Shown: in pieces, positions 12,207 through 23,077 of the stretch
Layout: each line of letters starts with the position of its first letter
Numbering within the stretch: position 1 is the first letter of the stretch
DNA from: Endothia cerciana
Taxonomy: Eukaryota > Ascomycota > Sordariomycetes > Diaporthales > Cryphonectriaceae
Length of the DNA: 64,000 nucleotides
Reading direction: 5' to 3'
Assembly: GCA_026119935.1 (NCBI GenBank)
Contig: JALRMH010000016.1
Coordinates: 1-64,000, forward strand
Made by a program: the position numbers and the translations under genes
Notes under the pieces: model-generated
Told to the model about the DNA's origin: nothing
The model's database searches: none
The model's input: the letters and a program-made list of their open reading frames with translations, nothing else

Positions 12207-15200
12207 CTAATCGCCATCCACAGGCGGCCTTCGCAAGGACTTGCTGACCTTCTTCTTGTCCGCAAAGTCCATCCTCGTGCGACACAGCGGACACGTATTC
12301 TGATTCGCCGAGCTGAACCATTTGAACAGACAATCCCGATGGAACAGGTTCTTGCACGTCGCGCACTTCTTGTCCGGCATCTTCCTGTCGACGGCGATGA
12401 ACGAGTAGCAGATGGCACACTCGACATGGCCCTTGAGGGCACCTAGAACATTCCGGCGGAAGGTGGACAATCCGTCGGTGATCGCGCCGTTCGAGATGGT
12501 GATAATTCCCTGCGTGATGCGTAGCCACGACTGCCATGTGCGCTCACTGCAAGCGACGCGGTTCAGCCCCATGACATCGACGAAGTCGAGCGGGTAATTG
12601 GGCTTGATTCGGATGAGCATCGAGGCCGACTGCTCGTCGCCGCCGTCGTCGATGGCGTAGGCCGCAGTAATTTCCCGCTGAGCGTAGTTGACCTTGATGG
12701 TGAGTTCCTTCTCGTCTGGGTCTGAGACATCTTGGGATTTCGACCACTTCTGAACTTCTGCGATGGCGTCGTGGATGATGATCGGGGAGAAGTACTTGAT
12801 CATCCAGGGCTCAATGGCTATCCTTGTCTGCTTAGAACGGCAGTCGAGGAACCACGTCCTGAATAAGCCAGGTACGAGCTTCAGTGTTAGATAGAAGAGG
12901 TGAATGAGAAGCCAGTGCATGTTTTTCTCCTCGGGAAGTGAGTCGGCGATCTTCACGTCGTAGTCCTGTATATCGTCGACAGTCAATCCTTCCTTGTCCA
13001 GATTGATTGGGCTTGCAGCTGAGTGACCCAAAACATCGAACATATATTCCATTAGAGGACCAATAGCGCCATGCATCTTGAGGTCTTCGGTGTAATCAGC
13101 CCGAACCTTGTACGCAGCTCCTTCATAGGCGTCGAACACAAGTTTCCAGGACAAGAGATAGGACCGTACAGGTGTCGGGAACTGTATCAGCACTTCTTCT
13201 GGAAACGCTTCAAGGGTTGGTGCATCGAGCAGAAGTGATGTAAGCTCATCAGGAAGCCTGGCTTGTTTCTTCTCCAAGAGAACATCGAGGGACACTTGCT
13301 CCTGGGCCGCAGGTAATGCCCGGTGGATGAGTCCAAAGCCGGCTGTCTGGATCTCACGCGATTCAGATGCCACCAGGCCGTAAATATCCGTCAGATCTTT
13401 CAGGTGATCCAAGGGAATATTGGCGGCTTCACGACACAGCAGGGCGTCGACTATTTCTCGAGGTTGCGAGTTGGTGGGTCCGGAAAGCTTGAGAAGGTTC
13501 AGCAGGCCGTGGTACACGGACTCGGCATGCGTATCGAGTGCGTCCACAAGATCATCATTCGGTTCATCGAGTTTGCGAAGGGCCGATAGTAGCTTGACGG
13601 AGGTGTGGATGTAGAGAAGTCGCTGCTCAAAGTCGTCTTTGGAAGCGTGGTCCCAGAGCAACAGACAGAACTCGATTGTCTGCTCCCAATAGGGTCCGTA
13701 GACTTCGGGTACGCATGGAAGCAGACGCTGGAGTGCTCGGCAGCTCTCCGTGGTGACTTTCACGCCTAAATCTTCCGGACCACGTGCAAACCATGACGTG
13801 ATCTGCTTCACAACGAACACAAGACGATTGTTTGCCACTGGTAGTTGACCAAATTCGAAGACAGGCATACAGGCGTTGAGTAGGACCAAAGAATGTAACG
13901 TCTTTTCCGCTTGAGGGTTGGCTCCAGCAAGGTCGCTGACCAGTCTGTTCAGCAGGTTGGAGACGACTCTGGACTTAGCCAGCATCTCGCCGTAGCCAGT
14001 CAAGAATGCTGTTGCGGGAAGGACTGTCGTATGCGATGCCTTCATGATATCGAGCTGGACCACCCACTCCTCAACGAGACGTCCATGTCCGTGGGCGTCG
14101 GAAAACGCTTGAAATATCTCAGCCAGGGCACGAGCGCTGTAGACACCGGTAGGATCAAGGTTCTTGGCTTGGTCTATTAGCCTGCTAACCAGGCCATCGA
14201 GCAGACCCTTCCCTGTCCCGGGTCTCCAGTCCTGGCACTTCACGAACATGCCATGCATATTTCTCCTTGTTGACGTCACGAATTCTTCGACCTCTCCGAG
14301 GAGACTTGGATCCTCGAGGTTGTTGAAAAGTTTGTTCGCATCCATGAGCGTGACCTGGTCAGATGCAAGCTCAACGACAAGATAGAGCAGATTTAGCAGT
14401 TCAACCTGGAACTGTTGAGAGAGTGCATCTAGCTCGATGCCACTACCAAGTATCGCGGTGGTGTACATTGCCATCCGAGCTGGGATGGCAAGGCCTCTTG
14501 GGTCGCGCGAAATCCAAGTAGTGGGCGACGGCAGGCCATCGTACGAGAGAAAAATGGCGCCTCCAATATTGCTTGTTAGTGCCAACGCTGGGTTGATATC
14601 ACCCTGCAGGAAGTGCGAAAGCTCCTTCGCCCATATTTTCGTATTCGGCAACATTTGCTCTAGGTCTTCGTTGCTCGTTTGCAGTATAGCTGTGGCCTGC
14701 TGTACCAAAGTCTCAATACTCAAGGAATCTGGACCGGGCCGTTCCAAATTCTCTTGGATGATACTCAGGACAGACGGCTGCGCATCACCATGTTTCTCGA
14801 GCAATGAACGGAGCTGGGCCGCCCTCGATGAGATGGCGGGATCATTGATTTCCATCATGCCGAGCAGCTTCGTGGTCAGGCTGAGGTGAAGCGTCTCGTC
14901 CTCCGAGAATACGTTTGGCCGCCTCCTTAATATGATCTCGGTTGCTTTCACGCTTGGCTCATTGTCGCTGCCGACCGTTTCAGTGATGTTCAAGGCCAAC
15001 CTTCGCAGACTCGCCTCGGGCACTACGTCCCGAGCTAGAGTTACATCGAACATGTCCCAGGAGCCATCTCCGGAATGGACGCATGCCATAATGTTCTTCT
15101 CGAGGTATTCTTGAAGGTCGAAAGCGTTCCTCGCCAGCGACTTTGCAGCAAGGTCCGAGATGAGCTTTGTGATGTATGCGTTTGCTTGTGCATTCTCACC

Positions 15201-17126
15201 CTGCGTCTTGAGGAGCGACTGTACGGTAGTAGACCATAATCCTTCGAAATCATCGTGGTGATTCTGGCCCAGAGCCTCAATACATGAGATGATGTACGAA
15301 GATGATGGTGACGATAGCAGCTTAGCCATCTCTTCGTCGGAGCCCATTGGTATCACGGACGTCCAGAACCCCTGGCTCCCCGTTGCGAAAAGGTACGGTG
15401 TCTGCTTCAGAGCCGACAGCAAGATCGCAGCTGCGCCAAACGGCTTGAAATTCCTCCGCTTCAGTAGATCTGCTGCTGCCTGGATCACCGTCCACGTAGC
15501 AGCTTCGGTATGATCCTTGGCTTCCCGTTGGTTGGATTGGCTAGACTGTACAGTCAAGGACGCGTGGATGGCACCAACTACAGAGAACCACCGCTTGCCG
15601 TCTTCCACGATCCGTTTTTGAGAAGGCTCAAATTCCTTGGATATCTCGGGCAAGGAGGTTGAGAGTCGAGACACGAGCACTTCTGCCAGTCTCTCCCATT
15701 CCTTGCCTAGAGATTCTGTCACCTGGGTATCGGTTGATAGAGCTGCCAATCTATAGGCCTGAGAAAGAATAGACACTTGAACACCCGTCAGCCATTCCCC
15801 CTGGCGTTCTGTCGAGAACAAGTAATTGTCTGTCAACGGGAAGACTGCTTCGGTAATCATCTTGGCGCGTGCTGCAGAGTCAATCTGGCTTGACAGCCGG
15901 GAGGCTGCGTTGAGATAGCACCTCCAAGCGTGAGGAGCATTAGCCCTTGGCTCTTCTCTTCTGCTGATACCAGTCCTAAAGGACTTCAAGAAGTCCATGA
16001 CGACTTCCTCAGAGATCGCATCTGTAGGAAGGGTCGCCAGAAGCTTGTCCAGCCCATCCCAGAAAGAGGGTCTGCTACCCTGGGAGCCTTTCTCGACGAA
16101 GCCCCGTAGTCTCAAAAGTGGCGATTTCTTGGTACCCCAAAGCTGCCCGTTGGCCCGGGTGAGTCTTATAAGGACCCCGACCAACTCATCCGCAGATCCC
16201 AGCTGAGGCTTCTTGAGAGCATCGGACATAAGTATTTTGGCGATCCGAGACATGTGCGGGTCTAACAGAGCCTGTCGCCTTTCCAGGCAAAGCTGTAGTA
16301 GCTGATAGACGATTTTACGGATGCGAGAGTCATCAGCAGTGGCAAAGGACCAGGCCGAGTCCCCAGGGCCAGATGAGAAGAACGTCTCGTACTCAGACTC
16401 GAACTTCTCCGTGTCTGCACCGGCAAGCCTCTGGAGGAGACCGAGTACCAGGGAGAAGCTCCCGGCGATCGCACGGTAGTATTTCGCCTCGGCATCTTCC
16501 GGCTTCGTGGACCGCTCGTCGCTGAGGGTGTCAGGCGTCTCTGTTATGGCCTCAGTCGCGTACTGCAGGACCTGAGGCTGGCATTTCTTCCAGAAATGGG
16601 TGACCTTCTCTTCTGTTGTTAGGAACGTGGACAATCCCTCCGTGGCAGCTCTTGCCACGGGCTTGTCCCTGTCGAAGGTGCCGACAAGCCAGGCACCAGC
16701 AATCTTGGGTATGTTCTTCTCCATTCGTTTCCGGGAGGACTTCAACAGCTCGAACTGCAGAGTATGTGATAGCTCGCGGACCCGGCGGTCGTTATCGATC
16801 GAAATCCTAGGGTAAAGCTGGACCCACGCGTCCAGGACGGCGTTCTCCACGCCTCCATCCTGCTCGTGGGGATGTGCTTGTGTATATGTGATCAGGTCGG
16901 CCAGCGCCTTCGATTTCGTAGTGTTGTCCTTCTTCAGGAGGTTCTTGAAAGATACGACGATGTTTGGGTCGGAGATTGAGGACAAGTCTGGGGGGTCGGA
17001 GAGGTAGGAGAGGCTGCCGGTGCTTGTTGATGGCGTGGCGAAGCCGCCAAAGGTGGATGGAGCTGGGCTGCCAAAGCCTCTCCCACTGGCCAGGCGACCC
17101 TTGGCAGCCGATGGTTTGGGGGCCAT
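12207..17126 (-). CDS. rkr1: E3 ubiquitin-protein ligase listerin (ribosome quality control)
   Basis: A single uninterrupted frame of 1639 residues from ATG at 17126. Listerin (Ltn1/Rkr1) binds 60S subunits obstructed by stalled nascent chains and ubiquitinates those chains, in the RQC complex with the NEMF/Rqc2 protein and Cdc48. Two ends identify it. The N-terminus has the listerin signature SLSYLSDPPDLSSISDP followed by SFKNLLKKDNTTKSKAL. The C-terminus has the RING of the listerin type at about residues 1570-1615: CAIC, then CATC, FHRDC, WF and CPLCR, giving a C4HC3-like ligand set. The middle, about 1,350 residues, is helical HEAT/ARM-type with no other domain, as in the family. Length matches fungal listerins. 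No intron is needed. The 751-bp upstream region is its promoter. This is a conserved housekeeping gene and marks the left part of the window as core genome. Confidence 0.95.
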   Translation of the reverse strand: MAPKPSAAKGRLASGRGFGSPAPSTFGGFATPSTSTGSLSYLSDPPDLSSISDPNIVVSFKNLLKKDNTTKSKALADLITYTQAHPHEQDGGVENAVLDAWVQLYPRISIDNDRRVRELSHTLQFELLKSSRKRMEKNIPKIAGAWLVGTFDRDKPVARAATEGLSTFLTTEEKVTHFWKKCQPQVLQYATEAITETPDTLSDERSTKPEDAEAKYYRAIAGSFSLVLGLLQRLAGADTEKFESEYETFFSSGPGDSAWSFATADDSRIRKIVYQLLQLCLERRQALLDPHMSRIAKILMSDALKKPQLGSADELVGVLIRLTRANGQLWGTKKSPLLRLRGFVEKGSQGSRPSFWDGLDKLLATLPTDAISEEVVMDFLKSFRTGISRREEPRANAPHAWRCYLNAASRLSSQIDSAARAKMITEAVFPLTDNYLFSTERQGEWLTGVQVSILSQAYRLAALSTDTQVTESLGKEWERLAEVLVSRLSTSLPEISKEFEPSQKRIVEDGKRWFSVVGAIHASLTVQSSQSNQREAKDHTEAATWTVIQAAADLLKRRNFKPFGAAAILLSALKQTPYLFATGSQGFWTSVIPMGSDEEMAKLLSSPSSSYIISCIEALGQNHHDDFEGLWSTTVQSLLKTQGENAQANAYITKLISDLAAKSLARNAFDLQEYLEKNIMACVHSGDGSWDMFDVTLARDVVPEASLRRLALNITETVGSDNEPSVKATEIILRRRPNVFSEDETLHLSLTTKLLGMMEINDPAISSRAAQLRSLLEKHGDAQPSVLSIIQENLERPGPDSLSIETLVQQATAILQTSNEDLEQMLPNTKIWAKELSHFLQGDINPALALTSNIGGAIFLSYDGLPSPTTWISRDPRGLAIPARMAMYTTAILGSGIELDALSQQFQVELLNLLYLVVELASDQVTLMDANKLFNNLEDPSLLGEVEEFVTSTRRNMHGMFVKCQDWRPGTGKGLLDGLVSRLIDQAKNLDPTGVYSARALAEIFQAFSDAHGHGRLVEEWVVQLDIMKASHTTVLPATAFLTGYGEMLAKSRVVSNLLNRLVSDLAGANPQAEKTLHSLVLLNACMPVFEFGQLPVANNRLVFVVKQITSWFARGPEDLGVKVTTESCRALQRLLPCVPEVYGPYWEQTIEFCLLLWDHASKDDFEQRLLYIHTSVKLLSALRKLDEPNDDLVDALDTHAESVYHGLLNLLKLSGPTNSQPREIVDALLCREAANIPLDHLKDLTDIYGLVASESREIQTAGFGLIHRALPAAQEQVSLDVLLEKKQARLPDELTSLLLDAPTLEAFPEEVLIQFPTPVRSYLLSWKLVFDAYEGAAYKVRADYTEDLKMHGAIGPLMEYMFDVLGHSAASPINLDKEGLTVDDIQDYDVKIADSLPEEKNMHWLLIHLFYLTLKLVPGLFRTWFLDCRSKQTRIAIEPWMIKYFSPIIIHDAIAEVQKWSKSQDVSDPDEKELTIKVNYAQREITAAYAIDDGGDEQSASMLIRIKPNYPLDFVDVMGLNRVACSERTWQSWLRITQGIITISNGAITDGLSTFRRNVLGALKGHVECAICYSFIAVDRKMPDKKCATCKNLFHRDCLFKWFSSANQNTCPLCRTRMDFADKKKVSKSLRRPPVDGD

Positions 17127-17878
17127 ACCGGCAACAGTGGCCTGAGGATATAGCGAGAGGTCGAGATGGGCGTTGGTGTCGGAGAGGCGAGGTCAAGGAC
17201 GGAGACAGTTGAATGTAGAGGGGCGTCGCAAGAGGATGATCTAGATTCGAAGAAAATTTCTTTGACAGGATGGAATTATTCGGTTGCGGAACCACAAGTG
17301 ACAGGGACCTTAAATATGAAATAGGACGAGAGGTGGTCGCAATTATCGTCAAGTCTTGGGCGGCTTGTGCAAAAAAACGACGTTCTGCTCGACCCCGCGG
17401 TGGATTGGATGTATAACATGCAATGGGTGAACATCTTGAACGTGCGTCACGCCGGCTGCTGGTGGGGAGGGAGCTAGGTACATACGGTAACAGGGGGTTA
17501 GGTGCAGGAGCCCCATCTCCATCCAACCCGTCTAGTGGGCACCTTGGCATGAGGCTTGTCAGGATGGTGGGGGGGAAGACCTGAGGCCGACTACCGCCCT
17601 TACGGCACGGTAACCGCAGCTGACCAGCACCGCACGCGTATTACGACAAGCAAGATTGGTAGACGTGGTAGGTGAGCACTATTACTTACTGGGCACGCCG
17701 AACTGGGTACAGTGATTGGGGACCCATGTTGTACATAAAATAGTCCCGACAGTCTCAAGGGCTGATCCAGAAGCCCCAGGTTACAGCTCGCGGTCACCAA
17801 CCTAGATCATCATTCATCTCTGTACTCCTTTCCCTCATCTTCAGGCGTGAAGGCTTGTGTGCACGGCAGAGAACTGAT
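17127..17878. other. Listerin promoter region / 3' flank of HET gene
   Basis: Lies between the listerin ATG and the stop of the HET-domain gene, both on the minus strand. I see pyrimidine-rich and GC-mixed sequence but no gene or obvious element. Confidence 0.5.
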
Positions 17879-19681
17879 CTAATCCCTTCTCAGTAGATTT
17901 GTCATCCTGGAGCATGCCTTGGGAACCCAAGTCCTCCCAACAACACAGCCGGTATTTTCAGAGTCAGGCCCCGCGAGGATAAAAAGCCCTTCCACGGCCG
18001 GCACGGATCCAAAGGCCAGGCTGAAAGATGCTCCTGGACAAGAACAATAGTTCTTGTTCACTATCGCAAGCAGCTGCGGCCCCTCGTATGAAAGATAGCA
18101 GAACTCCACGGCGTCTATGATCTGCTCCGCGGTCCTTAGGCTGATGCCACAGAGCAGGCAGGCGAGGTACCGTCGCAGATACTGGCTGGTCTCTTCCTCG
18201 CTGGCATGGACCTTGTCTGGGTCAACCACGCCGTGGGCTCCCAGCATGTCAGTCTTGTCCACCAGCGCAGACCTCGCAACAGCGGCTCTGGTGAACTGAC
18301 TGGCGAAGTAGCGGTAGAGGAGGTCTTTCTCGGTTGTCAGGATTCGGGAAGATCCCGTGCAAGGACCTGAGGGGGCTGCACCAACGAGGTGATCTTCCAT
18401 GGCTGCCGTCGACTCCCACGCAGATAATAATGTCGGTAGACCTGCCCGGGTAACCTCTGCAGGCGTAAGAACGACGCCCTCGGCCATGACACTTAGCTGG
18501 CTGTTGCCCCTCCTGATCCTGCCCGAGTTAGCATGTAGAGGCGGCTGGGGTCCAAGTAGCTCTGGTATGCTAGGGATGGCTGAGACTACATCCATGGCCT
18601 CGGTGATATCGACTGGACTTTTCGGGATCACCGGACACAGACTTTCGTCCACCCGGGTCTCGCCTGATGCCATACCACTGGGGACCTTCACGGCCACGGC
18701 CATCTTCTCCGCCAGCTCGGAGAGCTGTTTGAGGCCATCCTGCAACAACTGTGCAAAGGTCATCCTCCTCGGACTCGGTGGAACTCGGTACCCAGGGGTG
18801 TCCGGCAGGACTGCCAGCACGTAATCGCGGGCCTTGGTGGTCGTTCGTCCACTACGCCACGCGCTTTCCAGAGGCGAATATTGGTTGTGTGGGCCAGCGC
18901 AGCTTCCAGGGTAGTCGGCAATGTCGAGCCTCCCCCTGTACACCAGGTCAACATATGCTCGGAACGCCATCTTGTCGTAGCCGTCTCCCTCCTCGGTCCC
19001 ATGATACCGTATCTTGTCGATTACGAAATCGTCCACGGCCTCCCGCCGGACAGCACTGATGCCTTCCAGGCGCCACTTCTCTCCTGCCGTCTGCTGCTGG
19101 TTGGTGAGCCTGGGGCACTCGACTTCGTTGAGAGTGATCATATGGGTCTCCTTGGCGTACAGGCCCTCCTGCCTGGTCCACAGTCGCTGGAACCATGGGT
19201 CAAGTAGAAGCATGCATTGACACCTCCGTGCGTGGTGCATCTCCCATTCTCGGAAGTCCTTCTTGCTCATGTCCGGCTGCGAGGTGACCCGCAGAGCAGT
19301 GTCACGCCAGGCCCGGCAGACGGGATGCTCGATCAGTACCTTGACGCACTCTGCAGCCTTATAGATAGCTGGTATGGCAGCTAGCTGGTCGGATATCGGG
19401 ATCTCTGCGGTGTCTCCCTGGTCGATGCAGAAGAGATCCATCCAAAACCAGCGGGACCCGCAGATGTCAGGTCGGTGCAAGATCGATAGGACTTCTGACT
19501 TGCCCGGGCTGAGCTGGACCTCCCAGTCAACCCCAGGGATCTTCTTCCGTGTGACCGTGGATGGTGTGCCCCAGACATGGGAAATGGCTATATAGTTGTT
19601 CGCAGTTGTGGCATTTTGCTTGCGTTCAATGAAGAGGTCTCCTCCTACTGCTACTTGTATTCGAACGAGGTAGATCTGCAT
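17879..19681 (-). CDS. HET-domain (heterokaryon incompatibility) protein
   Basis: A 600-residue frame from ATG at 19681. Residues about 29-200 carry the HET domain: YIAISHVWG near the start, then SRWFWMDLFCIDQGD, then AIPAIYKAAECVKVLIE, and later LWTRQEGLYAKETHMI. These match the three conserved blocks of the family (Ser-His-x-Trp-Gly, Trp-x-Asp-x-x-Cys-Ile-Asp-Gln, and the helix with Tyr). HET proteins trigger cell death when genetically different hyphae fuse; the domain is TIR-like. The C-terminal 400 residues are not recognised but contain a Cys-rich stretch near LACLLCGISLRTAEQIID and end with a beta-rich part, as in many stand-alone HET proteins. The start is close to the domain; upstream sequence could add a short exon. 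The gene appears intact, in contrast to the HET domain at 39 kb. Confidence 0.85.
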   Translation of the reverse strand: MQIYLVRIQVAVGGDLFIERKQNATTANNYIAISHVWGTPSTVTRKKIPGVDWEVQLSPGKSEVLSILHRPDICGSRWFWMDLFCIDQGDTAEIPISDQLAAIPAIYKAAECVKVLIEHPVCRAWRDTALRVTSQPDMSKKDFREWEMHHARRCQCMLLLDPWFQRLWTRQEGLYAKETHMITLNEVECPRLTNQQQTAGEKWRLEGISAVRREAVDDFVIDKIRYHGTEEGDGYDKMAFRAYVDLVYRGRLDIADYPGSCAGPHNQYSPLESAWRSGRTTTKARDYVLAVLPDTPGYRVPPSPRRMTFAQLLQDGLKQLSELAEKMAVAVKVPSGMASGETRVDESLCPVIPKSPVDITEAMDVVSAIPSIPELLGPQPPLHANSGRIRRGNSQLSVMAEGVVLTPAEVTRAGLPTLLSAWESTAAMEDHLVGAAPSGPCTGSSRILTTEKDLLYRYFASQFTRAAVARSALVDKTDMLGAHGVVDPDKVHASEEETSQYLRRYLACLLCGISLRTAEQIIDAVEFCYLSYEGPQLLAIVNKNYCSCPGASFSLAFGSVPAVEGLFILAGPDSENTGCVVGRTWVPKACSRMTNLLRRD

Positions 19682-21018
19682 CTTGAGAAGGGACGGAGAC
19701 GGTCATCGGGTGACTACAAGGGTGTTCCCGTAAAGCTGCTTCAAGGAGAAGTCGACGAAATGGATGCGGAAGGCCACAAGACACATAATCGAAGTGTAAG
19801 CCCCTCGAACTGTGCCACTGTAGGTGGGGTACTAACACCACGGTGGTAAGCTTACCTGGTCACTGCAGATGGGAGGCGCAAGTGGGCTCTTTGCATGTTT
19901 TTATCTATTAATCGTCCTTGTGGGCCGAACCTTTGCTCATCAATCAATAGACAACCCCGTCAAGTCACCATATTAGAGCAACACAGCATGACAAGCAAGA
20001 CTATACTGCCGCTACATGGCCAGGCACTGGCATATTTCACCCCCCTGTGGTTCTCATGGCTGGCATACACATTCATCGCGTTCATCAGCGACTTGGTGAG
20101 GGCCGACTATTGGCCGGCCCTGCCTATCCCGTCAAGGTCTTCAACCTGGAATAAGACTATCTTAGAGATAATAATACCTCAAAATTTCGGTCATATACTG
20201 CGCGGCATCGAGGCCGAGCTGGCTAGGTACGACCCCTCGGGGATGACGCGGTCTGGATTTCCGCGTTCCATGCGGCAGAGAACTGTAAAGGGGCGTTCGA
20301 GTTTCCTTTCGGCCGCATCCACCTGTACGGTCACGCTTTAGTCCTGGTATAGTTCGCATTGTCTATCGTCTCCGCTTTCCTAGAGAGGAGCTGGCCGTCC
20401 TGATCATTGCTGCGGGCACGTTGTGCATGCAGTCGGTTGGGTAGCTTCCTCAGTGGATGGCTGAGAAGCTGCCGAACCGTCAAAAATGGGAAGCAACCTA
20501 TGCACTTATGCAGGACAACGACTCGCGCCATATTGTGAGTATTCTTTTGGTTATTCTTGTGGTGAGAAGGTGTGGCAGGAAGCCAAGGCGGTTAGGGTTG
20601 CCGCGGTGAACCACCCACAGCAATAACTTCCCCTCTTGCAAACTGTAACTGTGGATAGCTTCCCTTTTCTCTTTAGACCACATAACGGTAAAACCTGAAC
20701 ACCCAAAGTTGTTGCCGCAGAAGGAACTCATGGGTATAAAGACCCATGGGTATTGAAGACTGGCAAATGAGCATTGAGGATTTCTCGTGATAAATCTGCT
20801 TGTTCCCGTGGGGGAGGGGCCTCCGTCTAACGAAATCTAAGTACAGGATTCGTTTCTCCGAACCCCGCTACAGTCAATAGTACCTATTAATTACTCATCT
20901 CCATGAGTAATTTCTGAGCGTACATATGGGTAGACCAACAACATGTTGAAAACGTATTCAATTTGCTCAACGAGACGCACAGACTCGGAAACCTGTTTAT
21001 CCTCCATTGCTTCTTGCA
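19682..21018. other. Intergenic region
   Basis: Contains the HET gene promoter. An open frame at 19895-20341 (+) includes a hydrophobic stretch (PLWFSWLAYTFIAFISDL) but lacks any recognisable domain or splice structure, so I do not call it. Nothing else is seen. Confidence 0.4.
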
Positions 21019-22690
21019 TCAAGCCCTGATCTCAAACGCCGGAATGTCCATGTCGTTATCATCATCAGCATTGCCATCAGAATCCTCTTCCTCTGTCACG
21101 AGTCCGGCCTCAAGATCTTCCCCTGAACCCTCTGTATGATTCGGAGCGGGTTTCCAGTTGAACAGCGCGTGGACTAAGGCTGGGAGGGCTATGAACAAAT
21201 TCGCCCGATCTAGCCAATGGTCTGGCTCTGAGTCAGTAGAGTTCGTCATGCTCAACCTACCGACAAGGACCCAGAGAGCTCCTGTAAAGCCAAAGGCTCT
21301 AGAGAGGAAGTCTCTTGGGTCGTATATGCTCCTTGTGTGAAACAAAGGATAGGTGCAGATGAATACGCCAAGGAATAAGCGTACATGTCAGGCGTATCCT
21401 GGATAACGTAGATTAGCATTGTCGTAGTTCCGAAGACAGCAACAGAGAATGCAAAGAGCTTCGTAGGGGCCAACCTCACCCGATTCTTGTCGCGTCTCCC
21501 CCCGGAAGACCTTGAATTCCAGCCACCTGCGGTGACAGGCATGAGAGCACCAGGGACATCGTTCCGGAAGTGATTGTAAGCGTATCTCTGTTTAGAACGG
21601 GCGCTGCCATGGCTGGAGTTGCGAATACTGCTGCTGCGAGGCCGAGTAGGACAAGTCGTGATGTGCTAGGACCATGGCCTCGTCCACCGGGAGGAGGAAA
21701 TTTATCCGTAAACCAACCACTCATCGGATCCCTAGAATTCTCGAGATAGTTGCGTCCTGACCCATATGTTCTCCCGACCCCGAGCAGGCTGATCGTCTGC
21801 GCCAGAAATCTTTCTCCTCTCTCCTGCTCATTCCCACAGAATCCGTATAGCCCTAAAGCAGGCCCCTGCAGCATCTTGGCCCCCTGGTCGCTGGAGTGAA
21901 GGTACTGGTTGATATTGGCCAAAACTTGAGCCTTCTGCCTAGCGTCCAGCACGACCGTATTCACCGGCTTCACCGGCGGCTGCGCAACCTGCGTCCAGGA
22001 TCTCCGTCCAACCGGCAGCGACCCATGAGGACTTGATCTCTTTACAATCGCCTTCGTGTAAAAGTCCTTGTGATACTCCTCCTTCTCCCTCTTCGGTAAA
22101 CGCTTGATCGGCTCGATACTCCTTCCTAGAACCGGAATTGCAAGGCTCTCAGGGTTTTTGAATGTCTGGCTACCGCTTGAGCCGCCATCCAAGGGGCTCT
22201 CCTTCTTCCACTCCACACGGAAGTAGTTCCCAACCCACCAAAACTCGTGTACATCCAGAGCCAGCGGCATTTTGGCTTCTGGATTATTAGGGCTGAGGTA
22301 TACCTCCGCCTCGTTCTCAGCCTCGTCCTCCCACGGCGGCCTGCACGGTGCCCCCGCCGTGGGAACGCGCGGGTTGACTAGGAGCCGCGGCAAGGCTAGA
22401 CACTTCATCTTATGAAGATGGATCTCACCGCCGCCGGTGATACAGATGGAGGACATGAAGACTTGCTGCCGGATCCGGTTGATTGTCCAGATAAAACAAA
22501 GCAGGGTAATGATGAGCTTTGGGCCGAGGTCGCCGAGCGTTTGGTGCGGCACTCCCAGGGTTTGAAGCCAGTATGTTTTCGAGATATCGTGGTACTGGCC
22601 GCCAAGTCCCTGGCCGGCGTCGACCCACCACCATATATATGGATCAGTTGGTTCGCACCCCAAGGCCGCCAGCACTTGCCAGAACGACAT
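21019..22690 (-). CDS. Putative multi-exon membrane protein with a BCS1-like segment
   Basis: The first exon starts at ATG 22690 (MSFWQVLAALGCEP) and stays open to 21476. The last intron is clear: donor GTACGC at 21384, acceptor ACACAAG ending 21332 (53 bp), joining a hydrophobic exon to the final exon 21019-21331 whose tail is acidic. The join between the first exon and the hydrophobic exon is not resolved; a GTGAGG donor at the end of the first frame is one option. Helices: LIITLLCFIWTINRI, a pair near 21590-21660, LFAFSVAVFGTTTMLIYVI, and two in the last exon. Residues about 150-285 resemble the N-terminal region of BCS1-like chaperones (EFWWVGNYFRVEW; VVLDARQKAQVLANINQYL), but the Walker A motif that should follow in BCS1 is absent. 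So either a membrane protein with a local resemblance or a BCS1 relative that lost its ATPase part. Confidence 0.5.
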
Positions 22691-23077
22691 TATCTTCACT
22701 TATGCGTCGGTGCCCATCCACCACACCGAGCGCGTGTTGCGATATTTCGTCGTCAGTGTGGGCAGGCTCTGGTTGATAGTCCCTGATATGTGTCAGACTT
22801 GGGCATCAATCACCGAGCAGAAGAATGGAGGCTCATCTTTCCTTGCTGTTTAGTCCTTCCAACCCCTGTTCGGCACCTTCATTGTCTTGAATTGTGTTCA
22901 GTCGTGTTCGTTGCTCTTCCTCACAGTTAAGAGCATGGACGAGGACCACGACAAGGCATACGCGCCGCTGACATCGTCCTACAGTGTAACATCCAGCTCC
23001 TAAATTACAATTATCGAGCGAGTTCGACAGTCCGATTCGTGATGAGCTTCGGGCGATGAGTAGCAGGACCAGGCAAG
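22691..23077. other. Divergent promoter region
   Basis: Between the minus-strand membrane protein and the plus-strand Clr5 gene. It contains a 22-codon frame from an ATG near 22933 that I do not consider a gene. Confidence 0.4.

Noticed and set aside
16807..17550. 247-codon minus-strand frame overlapping the listerin start
   Set aside because: It overlaps listerin codons in another frame, is Pro/Ser/Arg-rich, and has no domain.
19895..20341. 148-codon frame with one hydrophobic segment
   Set aside because: No domain, no supporting splice sites, and overlapped by equally long random frames.
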